Part shown: one piece after another, positions 52,370 to 60,036 of the stretch | How the letters are laid out: every line of letters starts with the position of its first letter | Numbering within the stretch: position 1 is the first letter of the stretch | Assembly (NCBI RefSeq): GCF_016888335.1 | Contig: NZ_JAFEJG010000004.1 | Span: 2,876,743 to 2,940,742, forward strand | DNA: 64,000 nt | Reading direction: 5' to 3' | From: Janibacter endophyticus | GTDB lineage: Bacteria; Actinomycetota; Actinomycetes; Actinomycetales; Dermatophilaceae | The notes under the pieces: model-generated | Told to the model about the DNA's origin: nothing | The model's database searches: none | The model's input: the letters and a program-made list of their open reading frames with translations, nothing else | Translations under genes and position numbers: made by a program

Positions 52370-53099
52370 GCGGGAGCTGATGAAGGCCGATTGGGCGTTG
52401 CGTGACGCGCACAGGGAAGTGACCCTGGCCCGTCTCCGTCTGGACGACCTCCACCAGGGGGTGTCGACGGCCTCCACTGCCCTCTCGGAGGCCGAGCTGC
52501 ACGCGCGTGGCCTGAGCCCTGAGTCATGGATGCAGTCCGTCGCTCCCGAGGACCTGGGTCGCGTCGGCCGGCTCTGTGACTCGGCTGCCCTTGTCGGCGT
52601 GGAGATCGCATCGCACCTGAAGACAGCCAGCGAGTCGATCGAGGATGCCCGGCGTGCTCTGGAGCGGGTAGACCGAGGAGGGCTCGAAGGGCCAGCAGCC
52701 GCCGACCTGGCTGTGCTGGAGGCCCGCACGGCCGCTGTCGGGGAGGTCGTCGACCTTGCCCTGCCGATGGCCACCGCCGCCTCGGAGCACCTCTACTCAG
52801 CTGCGCACGGTGTCGGGGCCGGTCGGACCCTTGGAGGGCATGCGAGCGGCGTGGAACCGATCCCCGCAATGACGTTCGGGTCGCTGAGCGTGGTCAGCAA
52901 CGACCTCGGTCGGGCCGAGGCTGACGAGCGGCACCTCGGCAGGACGGTGGACCGGGCTGAGGCGAGCATCGCCAAGGTCGCAACCGAAGCAGAGTGCATC
53001 ACCGCTGACGCCCAGGCGCGCCTGGGCCACCCTCAGTCCCAGCAGCAGACTTCCCCGCACGTTGCGGCAGCGGTCTCCTTCGAGGGCCCCTCTCGATGA
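52362..53099 (+). CDS. Unknown alpha-helical protein (cassette protein A)
   Basis: A 245-residue protein, nearly all predicted helix and rich in Ala, Glu, Arg and Leu, with heptad-like stretches (REVTLARLRLDDLHQGVSTA; EDARRALERVD). A segment EHLYSAAHGVGAG near residue 148 resembles HTLYIGAHGVHV in the 492-residue protein at 55924. No membrane helix, signal or catalytic motif is visible. It overlaps its neighbours by 8 and 4 bases. Function unknown. Confidence 0.7.
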   Translation: MSERELMKADWALRDAHREVTLARLRLDDLHQGVSTASTALSEAELHARGLSPESWMQSVAPEDLGRVGRLCDSAALVGVEIASHLKTASESIEDARRALERVDRGGLEGPAAADLAVLEARTAAVGEVVDLALPMATAASEHLYSAAHGVGAGRTLGGHASGVEPIPAMTFGSLSVVSNDLGRAEADERHLGRTVDRAEASIAKVATEAECITADAQARLGHPQSQQQTSPHVAAAVSFEGPSR

Positions 53100-53626
53100 G
53101 CGCCGCCAGTGCCCCGCACGCGGACAGCCGTCTGGCACGAAGCGTTGCCCTGGCCGAACAGCGGCGCGAGCTTCTGGACGCGGGCATCCGCTCCGTCCTC
53201 GGTCGGGCGGTCGCCCTGTGGGAACGGGTGGTCGCGGGAATCGGTTTCGACCCCGGCGAAGCCACCGCAATCTACGGGGCCATGACCGTGCTCGACCACC
53301 AGGTCCAGGGGGTCCAGCGGTCCGTGCGAGGGTCTCTCGACCTGGCCGAGTCCGTGCGCCCCTCCCCCGGCCTGCTCGCCACGATCAGCGCAGCAGCGTC
53401 CACCGCGGCAACGGTCGCGTCGTCGCTCAGCGCTGCGCTGCACTGTCTTGCCCCGAGACCGGAGCCGGGAGACTCGCAAGGGCGTGGTCTGAGTGCCTGC
53501 CTTCAGATGGCGGTCGGGTTCCTGCGCACGTCGCTCCAGGCCTCGGCCACTCTGGCGACTGAGATGTCCCAGGCGGTCGTCCTGCGCCCTGACCCCATGG
53601 GGATCGCCACGCAGGCGAAGTCGTGA
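53096..53626 (+). CDS. Unknown helical protein (cassette protein B)
   Basis: A 176-residue protein, mostly helix: LARSVALAEQRRELLDAGIR, then a middle part with VLDHQVQGVQRSVRGSLDLA and a Ser/Thr/Ala-rich hydrophobic segment (TISAAASTAATVASSLSAAL, about 96-115) that could be a weak membrane helix. No family recognised. ATGA overlap with the preceding gene and GTGA overlap with the nuclease gene place it in one operon. Confidence 0.65.
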   Translation: MSAASAPHADSRLARSVALAEQRRELLDAGIRSVLGRAVALWERVVAGIGFDPGEATAIYGAMTVLDHQVQGVQRSVRGSLDLAESVRPSPGLLATISAAASTAATVASSLSAALHCLAPRPEPGDSQGRGLSACLQMAVGFLRTSLQASATLATEMSQAVVLRPDPMGIATQAKS

Positions 53627-54135
53627 ACCGCCTCGGTCGAGCGGTCCTGCTCGCCCTGGCCAGCATCGGCGCAGCGGTCGGCTTCGGGGCCGGCGATCAC
53701 GGCGAGGACCGCGCCCCGGCAGGACACCAAGCGATCGTCGTCGCGGTGACGGACGGCGACACCATCCGCGTGCACGACCCCGACGGGCACGACCTGGGCC
53801 GAGTGCGCCTGGCAAGGATCGACGCGCCCGAGCTGGGCCGCGGCGGCCAGCCAGACCAGTGCTGGGCACCCCAGGCCCGCACCGCTCTGGCCAGGCTCAC
53901 CCCGGTCGGCGCGACCGTCACCTTGCACCCTGACCCGGCCCAGCCTGACCGAGATCGCTACGGACGTCTCCTGCGGCACGTCGAGCACGACGGCCAGGAC
54001 GTGGGCCGTGAGCTCCTCGAGGAGGGCTCGGCCCGGCACTCCCCCGCCCGCTCGCACCGCAGCGCGGAGTACGCAGCAGCACAAGACCAGGCTCGATCAA
54101 ACCCGTCAGGCCTGTGGGGTCACTGCCCCACCTGA
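53623..54135 (+). CDS. Secreted thermonuclease-family (SNase) protein
   Basis: A 170-residue protein. A signal peptide covers about residues 1-22. The SNase fold shows VTDGDTIRVHD, VRLARIDAPELGRGG (Arg and Asp of the active site), DRYGRLLRHV (second Arg) and GRELLEEGSA (catalytic Glu region). It should cut DNA or RNA outside the cytoplasm with Ca2+. GTG at 53623 overlaps the previous stop. Nucleases of this type are common in conjugative elements and may clear DNA at the envelope. Confidence 0.88.
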   Translation: MNRLGRAVLLALASIGAAVGFGAGDHGEDRAPAGHQAIVVAVTDGDTIRVHDPDGHDLGRVRLARIDAPELGRGGQPDQCWAPQARTALARLTPVGATVTLHPDPAQPDRDRYGRLLRHVEHDGQDVGRELLEEGSARHSPARSHRSAEYAAAQDQARSNPSGLWGHCPT

Positions 54136-54157
54136 CGGGCCGACAGGAAGGAACACC

Positions 54158-54322
54158 GTGAGAGACCAGACCGAGCGTCACGAAGCCGCCGCGAGAGAGG
54201 CACGCGAAGCGCGAGAGCGCATGCTCGAAGAGCAGCGCCGACAGGGCGAGGCCCGCCTGGTTGAGCAGCGCCGACAGGACCTTGAGCGAGCCAGATCCCT
54301 CCAGCACGGGGAAGGGCGTTGA
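54158..54322 (+). CDS. 54-residue charged coiled-coil protein
   Basis: GTG at 54158 with AGGAAGGA upstream. The sequence is almost only Arg, Glu, Ala and Gln (RDQTERHEAAAREAREARER and MLEEQRRQGEARLVEQRRQD) and should form a single long helix. It follows the nuclease gene by 22 bases. Function unknown; low complexity makes it less certain. Confidence 0.55.
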   Translation: MRDQTERHEAAAREAREARERMLEEQRRQGEARLVEQRRQDLERARSLQHGEGR

Positions 54323-54331
54323 CCGGTTCGC

Positions 54332-54481
54332 CTAACCCCTGGGTCGTCCGGCCTGAGTCGTCTCCGGAGCGTTGTCCGGGGCCGGGTGGTGCTGGCAGGC
54401 GCAGCCGCGGTAGTCCTGCGCGGGGTGCTTGGTGTCGTAGCAGTGGGCGTGATCGCCCTGGCGGCACTCGGGGCAGATCAT
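54332..54481 (-). CDS. 49-residue Cys/His-rich zinc-ribbon-like protein
   Basis: It reads MICPECRQGDHAHCYDTKHP and then AQDYRGCACQHHPAPDN. The pattern C-x2-C...H-x-H-C...C-x-C-x-H-H can hold one or two zinc ions. ATG at 54481 overlaps the stop of the M48-like gene (ATGA), so it is the second cistron of that leftward operon. Similar short Cys-rich proteins are frequent in actinobacterial plasmids and phages. Function unknown. Confidence 0.75.
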   Translation of the reverse strand: MICPECRQGDHAHCYDTKHPAQDYRGCACQHHPAPDNAPETTQAGRPRG

Positions 54482-55362
54482 GACGTTGTGCCCGTGACGA
54501 GGGCCAGGTGGGGCCTCGCGTCCGGCTGGCGGCTGCTGGTAAGGCGATGGCGGCGATCAGCGGTCGCGGGTGTCTGCGGGCACCGCTGCAGGAACTCGTC
54601 GAGGTGCCCGGCGAGGCCTGCTTCGGTGACTTGCGTGTCGCCGATGGCCACGAGAGCGCACTGCCAGCGAGCATCCCACCGGGGCATGGCGTAGCTGAGG
54701 GCGATCACTCCCGCGCCGATGACGCCGCTGACGATGGTTGCAGGGGTTCCCTCGGCGACCCCCTGGGCCAGGGCTACCGCGCCGACGATGAACCGGGCGC
54801 GCCACGCGAGGCTGACCAAGGGAAGACGGGAGAAGGCCCGGCCCACCCCGAGACCGAAGCCTTGGACGATCTGCCAGGGCAGGGTCCAGAAGTTCAACGC
54901 AAAGTCTGAGCGGACGGCACCGGAGCGGACCAGGCCGCTGCTGTGCGCGATGACGGCCGCGGCCTGCTCCGCGGGCAGGACCCCTTCACGCATCGCTGCG
55001 ATCAGACCGTCGGAGACCACGACCGTGCGCCGCCCACCGCCGTGAGCGCCGATCGGGTAGACCCCGTCGCGGACCCGCAGCTCGATCAGTGGTGGGCCGA
55101 GCTTGCGCTGGCACAGCAGGGCCACCGCAGGGGCCAGAGTCGCTTCCTCGGCCGCGATCGCTCGGCGCGCACACAGGAAGAACCTGGCGGCCAGGGACTC
55201 CCCTACCCCGCACAGCAGCAGGACCGTGGTCACCGGCCCTGCGATGAGGACCACCCAGGCGGCCAGGGCCGGCAGGACCGGTCCGATCGTCATCACGAGC
55301 AGGATCGAGATCACGACTCCGGGTGTGGTCGCTAGAGCCTTGCTTGTCGAGCGGTTCATCAC
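54478..55362 (-). CDS. M48-like membrane protein lacking the zinc motif
   Basis: A 294-residue protein. Two N-terminal membrane helices (about 12-55) precede a domain like M48/HtpX peptidases (PPLIELRVRDGVYPIGAHGG, TVVVSDGLIAAMREGVLPAE) and further helices at about 175-230. Where M48 enzymes have HExxH, this reads AAAVIAHSSGLV: the first His is kept, but Glu and the second His are gone. It can hardly be a peptidase. It may have become a structural or regulatory membrane protein. Divergent from the 114-residue gene. Confidence 0.72.
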   Translation of the reverse strand: MMNRSTSKALATTPGVVISILLVMTIGPVLPALAAWVVLIAGPVTTVLLLCGVGESLAARFFLCARRAIAAEEATLAPAVALLCQRKLGPPLIELRVRDGVYPIGAHGGGRRTVVVSDGLIAAMREGVLPAEQAAAVIAHSSGLVRSGAVRSDFALNFWTLPWQIVQGFGLGVGRAFSRLPLVSLAWRARFIVGAVALAQGVAEGTPATIVSGVIGAGVIALSYAMPRWDARWQCALVAIGDTQVTEAGLAGHLDEFLQRCPQTPATADRRHRLTSSRQPDARPHLALVTGTTS

Positions 55363-55414
55363 GCACCTCCAACGAAAGCACTAGTGCAGATCACTCGATA
55401 TTGGTTATCGGTGA

Positions 55415-55436
55415 CCGCTGGGAGCTCTCCCAGCGG
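55415..55436. promoter_or_regulatory. 22-bp perfect palindrome in a divergent promoter region
   Basis: CCGCTGGGAGC is followed directly by its own complement GCTCTCCCAGCGG minus the shared centre, so all 22 bases are symmetric about 55425/55426. It lies between divergent genes (M48-like and the 114-residue gene). It can be an operator for both or a terminator-like structure. Confidence 0.5.
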
Positions 55437-55582
55437 CTTTCGTCTGTGAACCCAAGTGTGATCCCAGGGTCGGACAGCCCGAAATGGTTATCCACAGGCC
55501 CGTCACGGGGGGCCACAGCTCGGCCAGGAATGGGTCTCATGGAAGGCACGCAGTTCCGTGAGCAGGCAAGAAGGAGAGCGAG

Positions 55583-55927
55583 ATGACGGGTACGACGCAG
55601 GACGGCGGGAACGAGCTGGAGGTTCTCGCGGCGGTCGTGCGCCTCCTGGGCAGGGCCGCAGATCGGGCCGTGGAGATCTCCTCGGTCGAGCCAGACCTGC
55701 TCCTGGAGTGCCTGGGTCTGGGTGCACGGATCACGGCCGGCAGGGTGGCCGGTCTGCTTCCTGAGGGCGTTGAGATCGACGGTCCGCCGGTCGCTCAGTC
55801 CGACCCCTTCGAGCTGGTGCGTGCCGCCGAGGCGCTGATGCGGACCCATCCGCTGGAGCAGTTCCCCCCGGGGACGGCGCACGTCGTGGTCGAGGTCTGC
55901 GACCTGGTGCGGGAGCACTGCCCGTGA
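55583..55927 (+). CDS. Unknown helical protein (cassette protein C)
   Basis: A 114-residue protein with mainly helical character (LEVLAAVVRLLGRAADRAVE; LVRAAEALMRTHPLEQFPPG). Two Cys and several Asp/Glu, no signal or membrane helix. AGGAGAG before the ATG. It overlaps the next gene by 4 bases. No family recognised. Confidence 0.68.
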   Translation: MTGTTQDGGNELEVLAAVVRLLGRAADRAVEISSVEPDLLLECLGLGARITAGRVAGLLPEGVEIDGPPVAQSDPFELVRAAEALMRTHPLEQFPPGTAHVVVEVCDLVREHCP

Positions 55928-57402
55928 GCGGCAACGACCGTCGCTCCATCGGCGAGCTCCTTCTGGACTCGGAGCTTGCTGCCCGCGATGTCCTGATGGA
56001 CGCCTACGAGGTGGACGGGGCCACGATGCTGCGCACCTGGGGCGAGGTTGTCGAGAGTGCCGGGGACCTGTGGGACTCGCTCCCCAGCCCCGGCCCCAGC
56101 CCCGAGTTCGCTTCTCCCGCCCCGGAGGACTCGCTGATGGCTCAGCTCCAAGCGATGAACGGGCACCTCATGCGATCCGGGCGTGGACAGCAGTGGCCAG
56201 GTGCCGGTGAACCGGACGAGAGGCTCCTGCGGATCGCCGAGAACCTGACCCGGGCCAGCGACCTGCTCACCTTGCGCGACTCGAACGTGATGAGCCCGGA
56301 GGTTCGCGCCGACCTCGGCGCTGCTCGCGCTCGGCTCGTGCACACCCTCTACATCGGCGCGCACGGGGTGCACGTGACCCTCAACCGCGAGCTGAGGAAC
56401 ATGCAGTCCCAGCGGGCCGCGGCGAGAGTCCACAACCAGTTCACCCACCCAGAGCTCCCCCGCGAAGATCTGGTCCGCGCGGTGAGCAGGTCACGCGACC
56501 GGGTCGCGGCCTTCGAGCAGCTGGCTGGGTCATACGTCTCTCGGACCTACCCGCACGCCCTCGACGGGGAGCACCTGCCGCCCCCGCCAGCTGACCGTCT
56601 ACGGCAGGCCCTGGCGGCCTGGGACGTGCAGGCCCACCGGAGCCTGAGCCGCTCCCCCAGCGCCGAGAACATCCTCCTGACCAGCCAGACCCAGATGATG
56701 ATCGCCCAGAGCGGGCAGGTCCTGCTCCGCGCCGCGTCCCAGGCCGGACGGATCGACCCGGACCTGTACGCATCGCGTCTCGGGCCGGCTCTGGACAACG
56801 CTCACGCATCCTGGAGCAGCCTGTCCCGCTCGTGGAACCAGCTGCTGCCGCCGCAGGCCCTCCTGAAAGCAGACCCATCCTTGGTGGCGGCCGCGAAGGA
56901 GACCAGCGCGGCCTACCGCGAGGTCGCCTACGACCGGACAAGGCCGGCCAGCGCCATCGAGATCGCCGATCGGGTCGACCTGAGCGCAACGGTCCAGACA
57001 GTCCAGCAGTCCATCTCCAGCTCGGTCGACATCGCGCACGTCATCGGTCACGCCGCCGCCCAGCCTGATGTGACTGCGCCGGCCCGCCGCCTCAACGCTC
57101 GAGCCCAACAGCTGCACGCCGAGCGGGGCGAGAGCTTTGACGCACCCCACGAGGGATGGGTGACCGCGTCCGATCACCTCAACAACGCGCCCGCGGCACT
57201 GCCCGACATCATGCGCGACGACCTGCTCACCCAGGCCGACGAGGTCGCGGCCACGGCGACGGTCGCGATGAGCGCGGCCTCCTCCCTGGAGACGACCCTC
57301 CCCGCAGCCCCCGCAGGAGCACCCATGAACGGACAGGTCCATCAGCACCGCACCGCTGCGCCCGCACCAATAGTCGGGCACGTACATCCCCCAGGCAGAT
57401 GA
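55924..57402 (+). CDS. Unknown large helical protein (cassette protein D)
   Basis: A 492-residue protein, almost all predicted helix. The N-terminal part has MRTWGEVVESAGDLWDSLP-like sequence and a Pro-rich break near 55-70. HTLYIGAHGVHVTLNREL lies near residue 140, and a repeated helix-rich core follows to about 460 (NILLTSQTQMMIAQSGQVLL; LDNAHASWSSLSRSWNQLLP). The tail is Ala/Pro/His-rich. No catalytic motif. GTG start at 55924 with GTGA overlap. Size, helix content and location next to a nuclease suggest a structural or DNA-transfer role, but this is a guess. Confidence 0.7.
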   Translation: MSGNDRRSIGELLLDSELAARDVLMDAYEVDGATMLRTWGEVVESAGDLWDSLPSPGPSPEFASPAPEDSLMAQLQAMNGHLMRSGRGQQWPGAGEPDERLLRIAENLTRASDLLTLRDSNVMSPEVRADLGAARARLVHTLYIGAHGVHVTLNRELRNMQSQRAAARVHNQFTHPELPREDLVRAVSRSRDRVAAFEQLAGSYVSRTYPHALDGEHLPPPPADRLRQALAAWDVQAHRSLSRSPSAENILLTSQTQMMIAQSGQVLLRAASQAGRIDPDLYASRLGPALDNAHASWSSLSRSWNQLLPPQALLKADPSLVAAAKETSAAYREVAYDRTRPASAIEIADRVDLSATVQTVQQSISSSVDIAHVIGHAAAQPDVTAPARRLNARAQQLHAERGESFDAPHEGWVTASDHLNNAPAALPDIMRDDLLTQADEVAATATVAMSAASSLETTLPAAPAGAPMNGQVHQHRTAAPAPIVGHVHPPGR

Positions 57403-57997
57403 GTGTCAAAGAAGCCTCCACTCCGGCGGCCCGGACGTCTTGGCTGCCGATATCGAGCTCGTGGATTCGCCCGGTCTGCGATGACAGCGGGTCGGCTCTC
57501 ACCCTCCTACGCGCATCAGTGAGCCTCCCAGCTCCGTGCCCAACCCATCACCCCGCGGACTGCCGATCCAGGACGAGATCCCGGGTCTGTCCGATGAACG
57601 GTGTTTCCGGCGTTCATCGGACAGACCCCATAGCGGTCGTGGCAGGAGCTCGGTAAACCCGGGGCGAGGACACCGCAGTTGCAGTTGGCTGGGAAGGTGT
57701 GAAAGTGCTCGATCCATTGCCGTCGAGATCCTCGCGAAACCTCGTCGGCTTGGGCGCTGGGCCACCGGTCGCGGGACGAGATCCCAAAGAGCGGTGGTGA
57801 GGGCTGTCAGGGGGACGCCCGGCGCTCTGCCCGGGAGCGCTCCAGGCCACTTTCGGGGCGGCGGAGGGGACGGGGCGCTTCGATGGACCACCGAAGGGCA
57901 CATACGTGCATGAACGAATGTAGAGTCGCAGGACCGCCCCCCGCCCGAGTAACCGGCATTCGCGCAAAGTGCTGCGACGCCCGATTCAGGAGTTGTC
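57403..57997. other. Intergenic region with an IS256-like end
   Basis: 595 bases without a gene. It contains the inverted repeat at 57583-57628 and, before the BtrH-like gene, a -10-like TAGAGT (57921-57926). Short open frames on both strands lack ribosome-binding sites and motifs. Confidence 0.55.
57583..57628. mobile_element. Back-to-back IS256-type terminal repeats (scar)
   Basis: GGGTCTGTCCGATGAACG (57583-57600) and its exact complement CGTTCATCGGACAGACCC (57611-57628) flank only 10 bases. The left part extends to GTGTTTCCGGC and matches, at 24 of 29 positions, the sequence at 63904-63932 that precedes a probable transposase. The palindrome looks like the two ends of an element whose inside was lost, or a very small non-autonomous derivative. 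Confidence 0.6.
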
Positions 57998-59104
57998 ATG
58001 TCAGCTGAAGTCCTGCCCCGACAGCCGGAGCCGCGACGGGTCTTGCTGGACTATCCCCACCGTAAGGCAGGTCATTGCGGTTCCGGAGCGCTGAGAGACC
58101 TCTTGGAGTGGGCTGGTCTGGGCTGGGAGGAGGTGCCGGGCGAAGGTCTGGTCTTCGGAATGGGCGGCGGTCTCGGCTTCACCTACCTCCGGGTACCCGG
58201 GCTCGCCCCGCCGATCTACATTGTCGGGCGTAGCAGCGACCTTGAGGTCGACCTTCTTGCGAGGCTAGGTGCAGAGGTCGACGTTCGTGGCACCGACGAT
58301 CCGATGACCGGTTGGGATTGGGTTCGCCGCGAGCTCCAGCAAGGGCGCCCCGTCCTGTTGTGGGCGGACATCGCCGAGCTGCCCTACCTCAATGTCCGCC
58401 TCCAGATGAGTCGGCACGACATCGTCGCGATCGGCTACGACGACGACACCGAGACGGCGTTCGTCGTGGACAACGACCGAGCTGACGTGCAAGAAGTTCC
58501 CTACCAGGCGCTTGCGCGGGCGCGCGCATCACGGTCCTTTCCCGTCCCCACGAGGCATACGACGTACTTCGTGAACTGGCCTCAGATCTTGCCCGACCTG
58601 CGCTCCACCGCGGCTGCGGCCCTCGTCGCCTCGGTCGAGAACATGCAGGCGGCGGCGACCGCGATCATCCCGGACACGTCGGCGCTGCCGCCGGATGCTG
58701 TTGCTGCTGCTGGGACCAGCGGGGTCGCGGTCTTCGCCGAGGATGTCGACCGGTGGCGGGGATTCATGCCCGAACCGGAACTGGACGTCGCGCTGCGTTC
58801 TCTCCACGCCTTTGTGGAGAAGGCAGGGACCGGCGGCGGCCTGTTCCGCCGGTTGCAGGCACAGTTCTGTGCCGACGTGGCGCGGCTAACGGGGTCCGCT
58901 GAGATGGCGAAGGCCGGAACCGCGCTCCTGCGCTGCGCGGACACGTGGTCGGCTCTGGCTGCGGCCGGCCGTAGCGACGGATCGACGCTCGATCGCTGGC
59001 GGCGGGTCAATGAGCTCGCCGCGACGCTCCCCACCCACGAGGACCATGCCGTCTCTCAGATGCGCATGGCGGCAGCGGAACTGGCGATGGGTGGCGACCG
59101 GTAG
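57998..59104 (+). CDS. BtrH-like acyltransferase/peptidase-fold protein (BtrH_N + DUF4872)
   Basis: A 368-residue protein. N-terminal BtrH_N part: GHCGSGALRDLLEWAG with the catalytic Cys at about 27, GLVFGMGGGLGFTYLRVPG (about 50-68), SRHDIVAIGYDDD with catalytic His, and VVDNDRAD with the Asp. The C-terminal helical half fits DUF4872. In butirosin synthesis BtrH moves an acyl chain from a carrier protein to the aminoglycoside. No carrier protein or antibiotic genes are near, so the substrate is unknown. AGGAG 5 bases before the ATG. Confidence 0.8.
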   Translation: MSAEVLPRQPEPRRVLLDYPHRKAGHCGSGALRDLLEWAGLGWEEVPGEGLVFGMGGGLGFTYLRVPGLAPPIYIVGRSSDLEVDLLARLGAEVDVRGTDDPMTGWDWVRRELQQGRPVLLWADIAELPYLNVRLQMSRHDIVAIGYDDDTETAFVVDNDRADVQEVPYQALARARASRSFPVPTRHTTYFVNWPQILPDLRSTAAAALVASVENMQAAATAIIPDTSALPPDAVAAAGTSGVAVFAEDVDRWRGFMPEPELDVALRSLHAFVEKAGTGGGLFRRLQAQFCADVARLTGSAEMAKAGTALLRCADTWSALAAAGRSDGSTLDRWRRVNELAATLPTHEDHAVSQMRMAAAELAMGGDR

Positions 59105-59267
59105 GACAGGGAGCGGGCGCCGACCGCGCGCGTCCAACCGCCGCGGTGTCCGCGCTTCTCGGAACCAAGCATGCCCGGCCGGCTGACGGTTCACCTTGGT
59201 ATGTCGACCGAGCGGCTGGACTACGCTGGCCTTCCGGCTATTGAAGTGGGGTCAACTGGATACTGCT

Positions 59268-59288
59268 GGTGCACCCCTGGGGTGCACC
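59268..59288. promoter_or_regulatory. 21-bp palindrome, candidate operator
   Basis: GGTGCACCCC-T-GGGGTGCACC is a perfect inverted repeat with one central base. It lies 109 bases before the TetR gene. The inner GGTGCACC is itself a palindrome. Owner unknown. Confidence 0.45.
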
Positions 59289-59353
59289 CCCCGAGGAAAC
59301 GGGAGGCAACCGGAGGTAACGGGACGCCGTCAGGCGAATCTCTGCGTGCCCAC

Positions 59354-59390
59354 TGGACAATGTTGCTCATTGGGCAGGCAGGGTCATACT
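59354..59390 (+). promoter_or_regulatory. Operator and leaderless promoter of the TetR-MmpL group
   Basis: TGGACAATG-N5-CATTGGGCA (59354-59376) is a 9-base inverted repeat with 7 matching pairs. It covers a -35-like TTGCTC (59363-59368). A -10-like CATACT (59385-59390) ends 6 bases before the GTG start at 59397. Confidence 0.5.
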
Positions 59391-59396
59391 GAGGGG

Positions 59397-59999
59397 GTGG
59401 ATCGTGGGTTGCGGGACCTCAAGCGGGAGGCGACGGCACAGGCGCTGGCCGAGGCGGCCTTCGAGTTGACCCGTGAGCGCGGGCTGTTCGGGTTTGTCAC
59501 TGCGGACGTCGTGGAGCGGGCGGGTTACTCCCGGCGCACCTTCGCGAACCACTTCTCCTGCAAGGAGGAGGCAGTCGCCGCGGTCGCGTTCGGGGGTGTC
59601 GACGACGCCGGTGCGATCCTCGCCGACCTGCCAGAAGACCTGCCACTGCTCGATGCCCTGTTGTCCGTCATGAGGGGTCAGTTCACTGCGGACACCTTGG
59701 TGATGATGCGCGAGCTGATGGCCATGGCACGGCAGTACCCAACCCTTGAGCCCTACGTCCTCAGCGTTCAGCAACGCATGCGCCACACCGCCCAGGAGCT
59801 CTTGGCATCGGCAGCCGGGGACCGCTATCCCGCCATCTACGTGCCGCTGCTGTTCGGCGCCGTCTATGGCGCCGTGATGGCTGCCCTGGAGGGAACTCTC
59901 GACGTGCACCTGGACGGCGAGAACGACGCCACCCCCGCATCGATGGACTACGCCTCGTTCCTCGATCTCACCTTCGACTACCTGCGCCACGGCCTCTAG
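59397..59999 (+). CDS. TetR-family regulator, divergent from none, upstream of mmpL
   Basis: A 200-residue repressor. Helix-turn-helix: FVTADVVERAGYSRRTFANH (about 32-51), then FSCKEEAV. The C-terminal domain carries many Met residues (MMRELMAMARQ) and should hold a hydrophobic ligand pocket. GTG at 59397 is leaderless. It is 37 bases before the MmpL gene and in the same direction, so it probably represses its own operon until a drug or lipid binds. Confidence 0.85.
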   Translation: MDRGLRDLKREATAQALAEAAFELTRERGLFGFVTADVVERAGYSRRTFANHFSCKEEAVAAVAFGGVDDAGAILADLPEDLPLLDALLSVMRGQFTADTLVMMRELMAMARQYPTLEPYVLSVQQRMRHTAQELLASAAGDRYPAIYVPLLFGAVYGAVMAALEGTLDVHLDGENDATPASMDYASFLDLTFDYLRHGL

Positions 60000-60036
60000 C
60001 CACCGCCGCCCCACCCCTCAAGGAGACCCAGAACCC

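Larger units (their letters stand above)
59105..59396. other. Intergenic region before the TetR-MmpL group
   Basis: 292 bases without a supportable gene. It has a 21-bp palindrome (59268-59288), short direct repeats GGAGGCAACC/GGAGGTAACG after it, and the operator and promoter of the TetR gene. Confidence 0.5.

Noticed and set aside
59171..59392. 73-codon frame before the TetR gene
   Set aside because: It runs through the palindrome and promoter, and has no ribosome-binding site.
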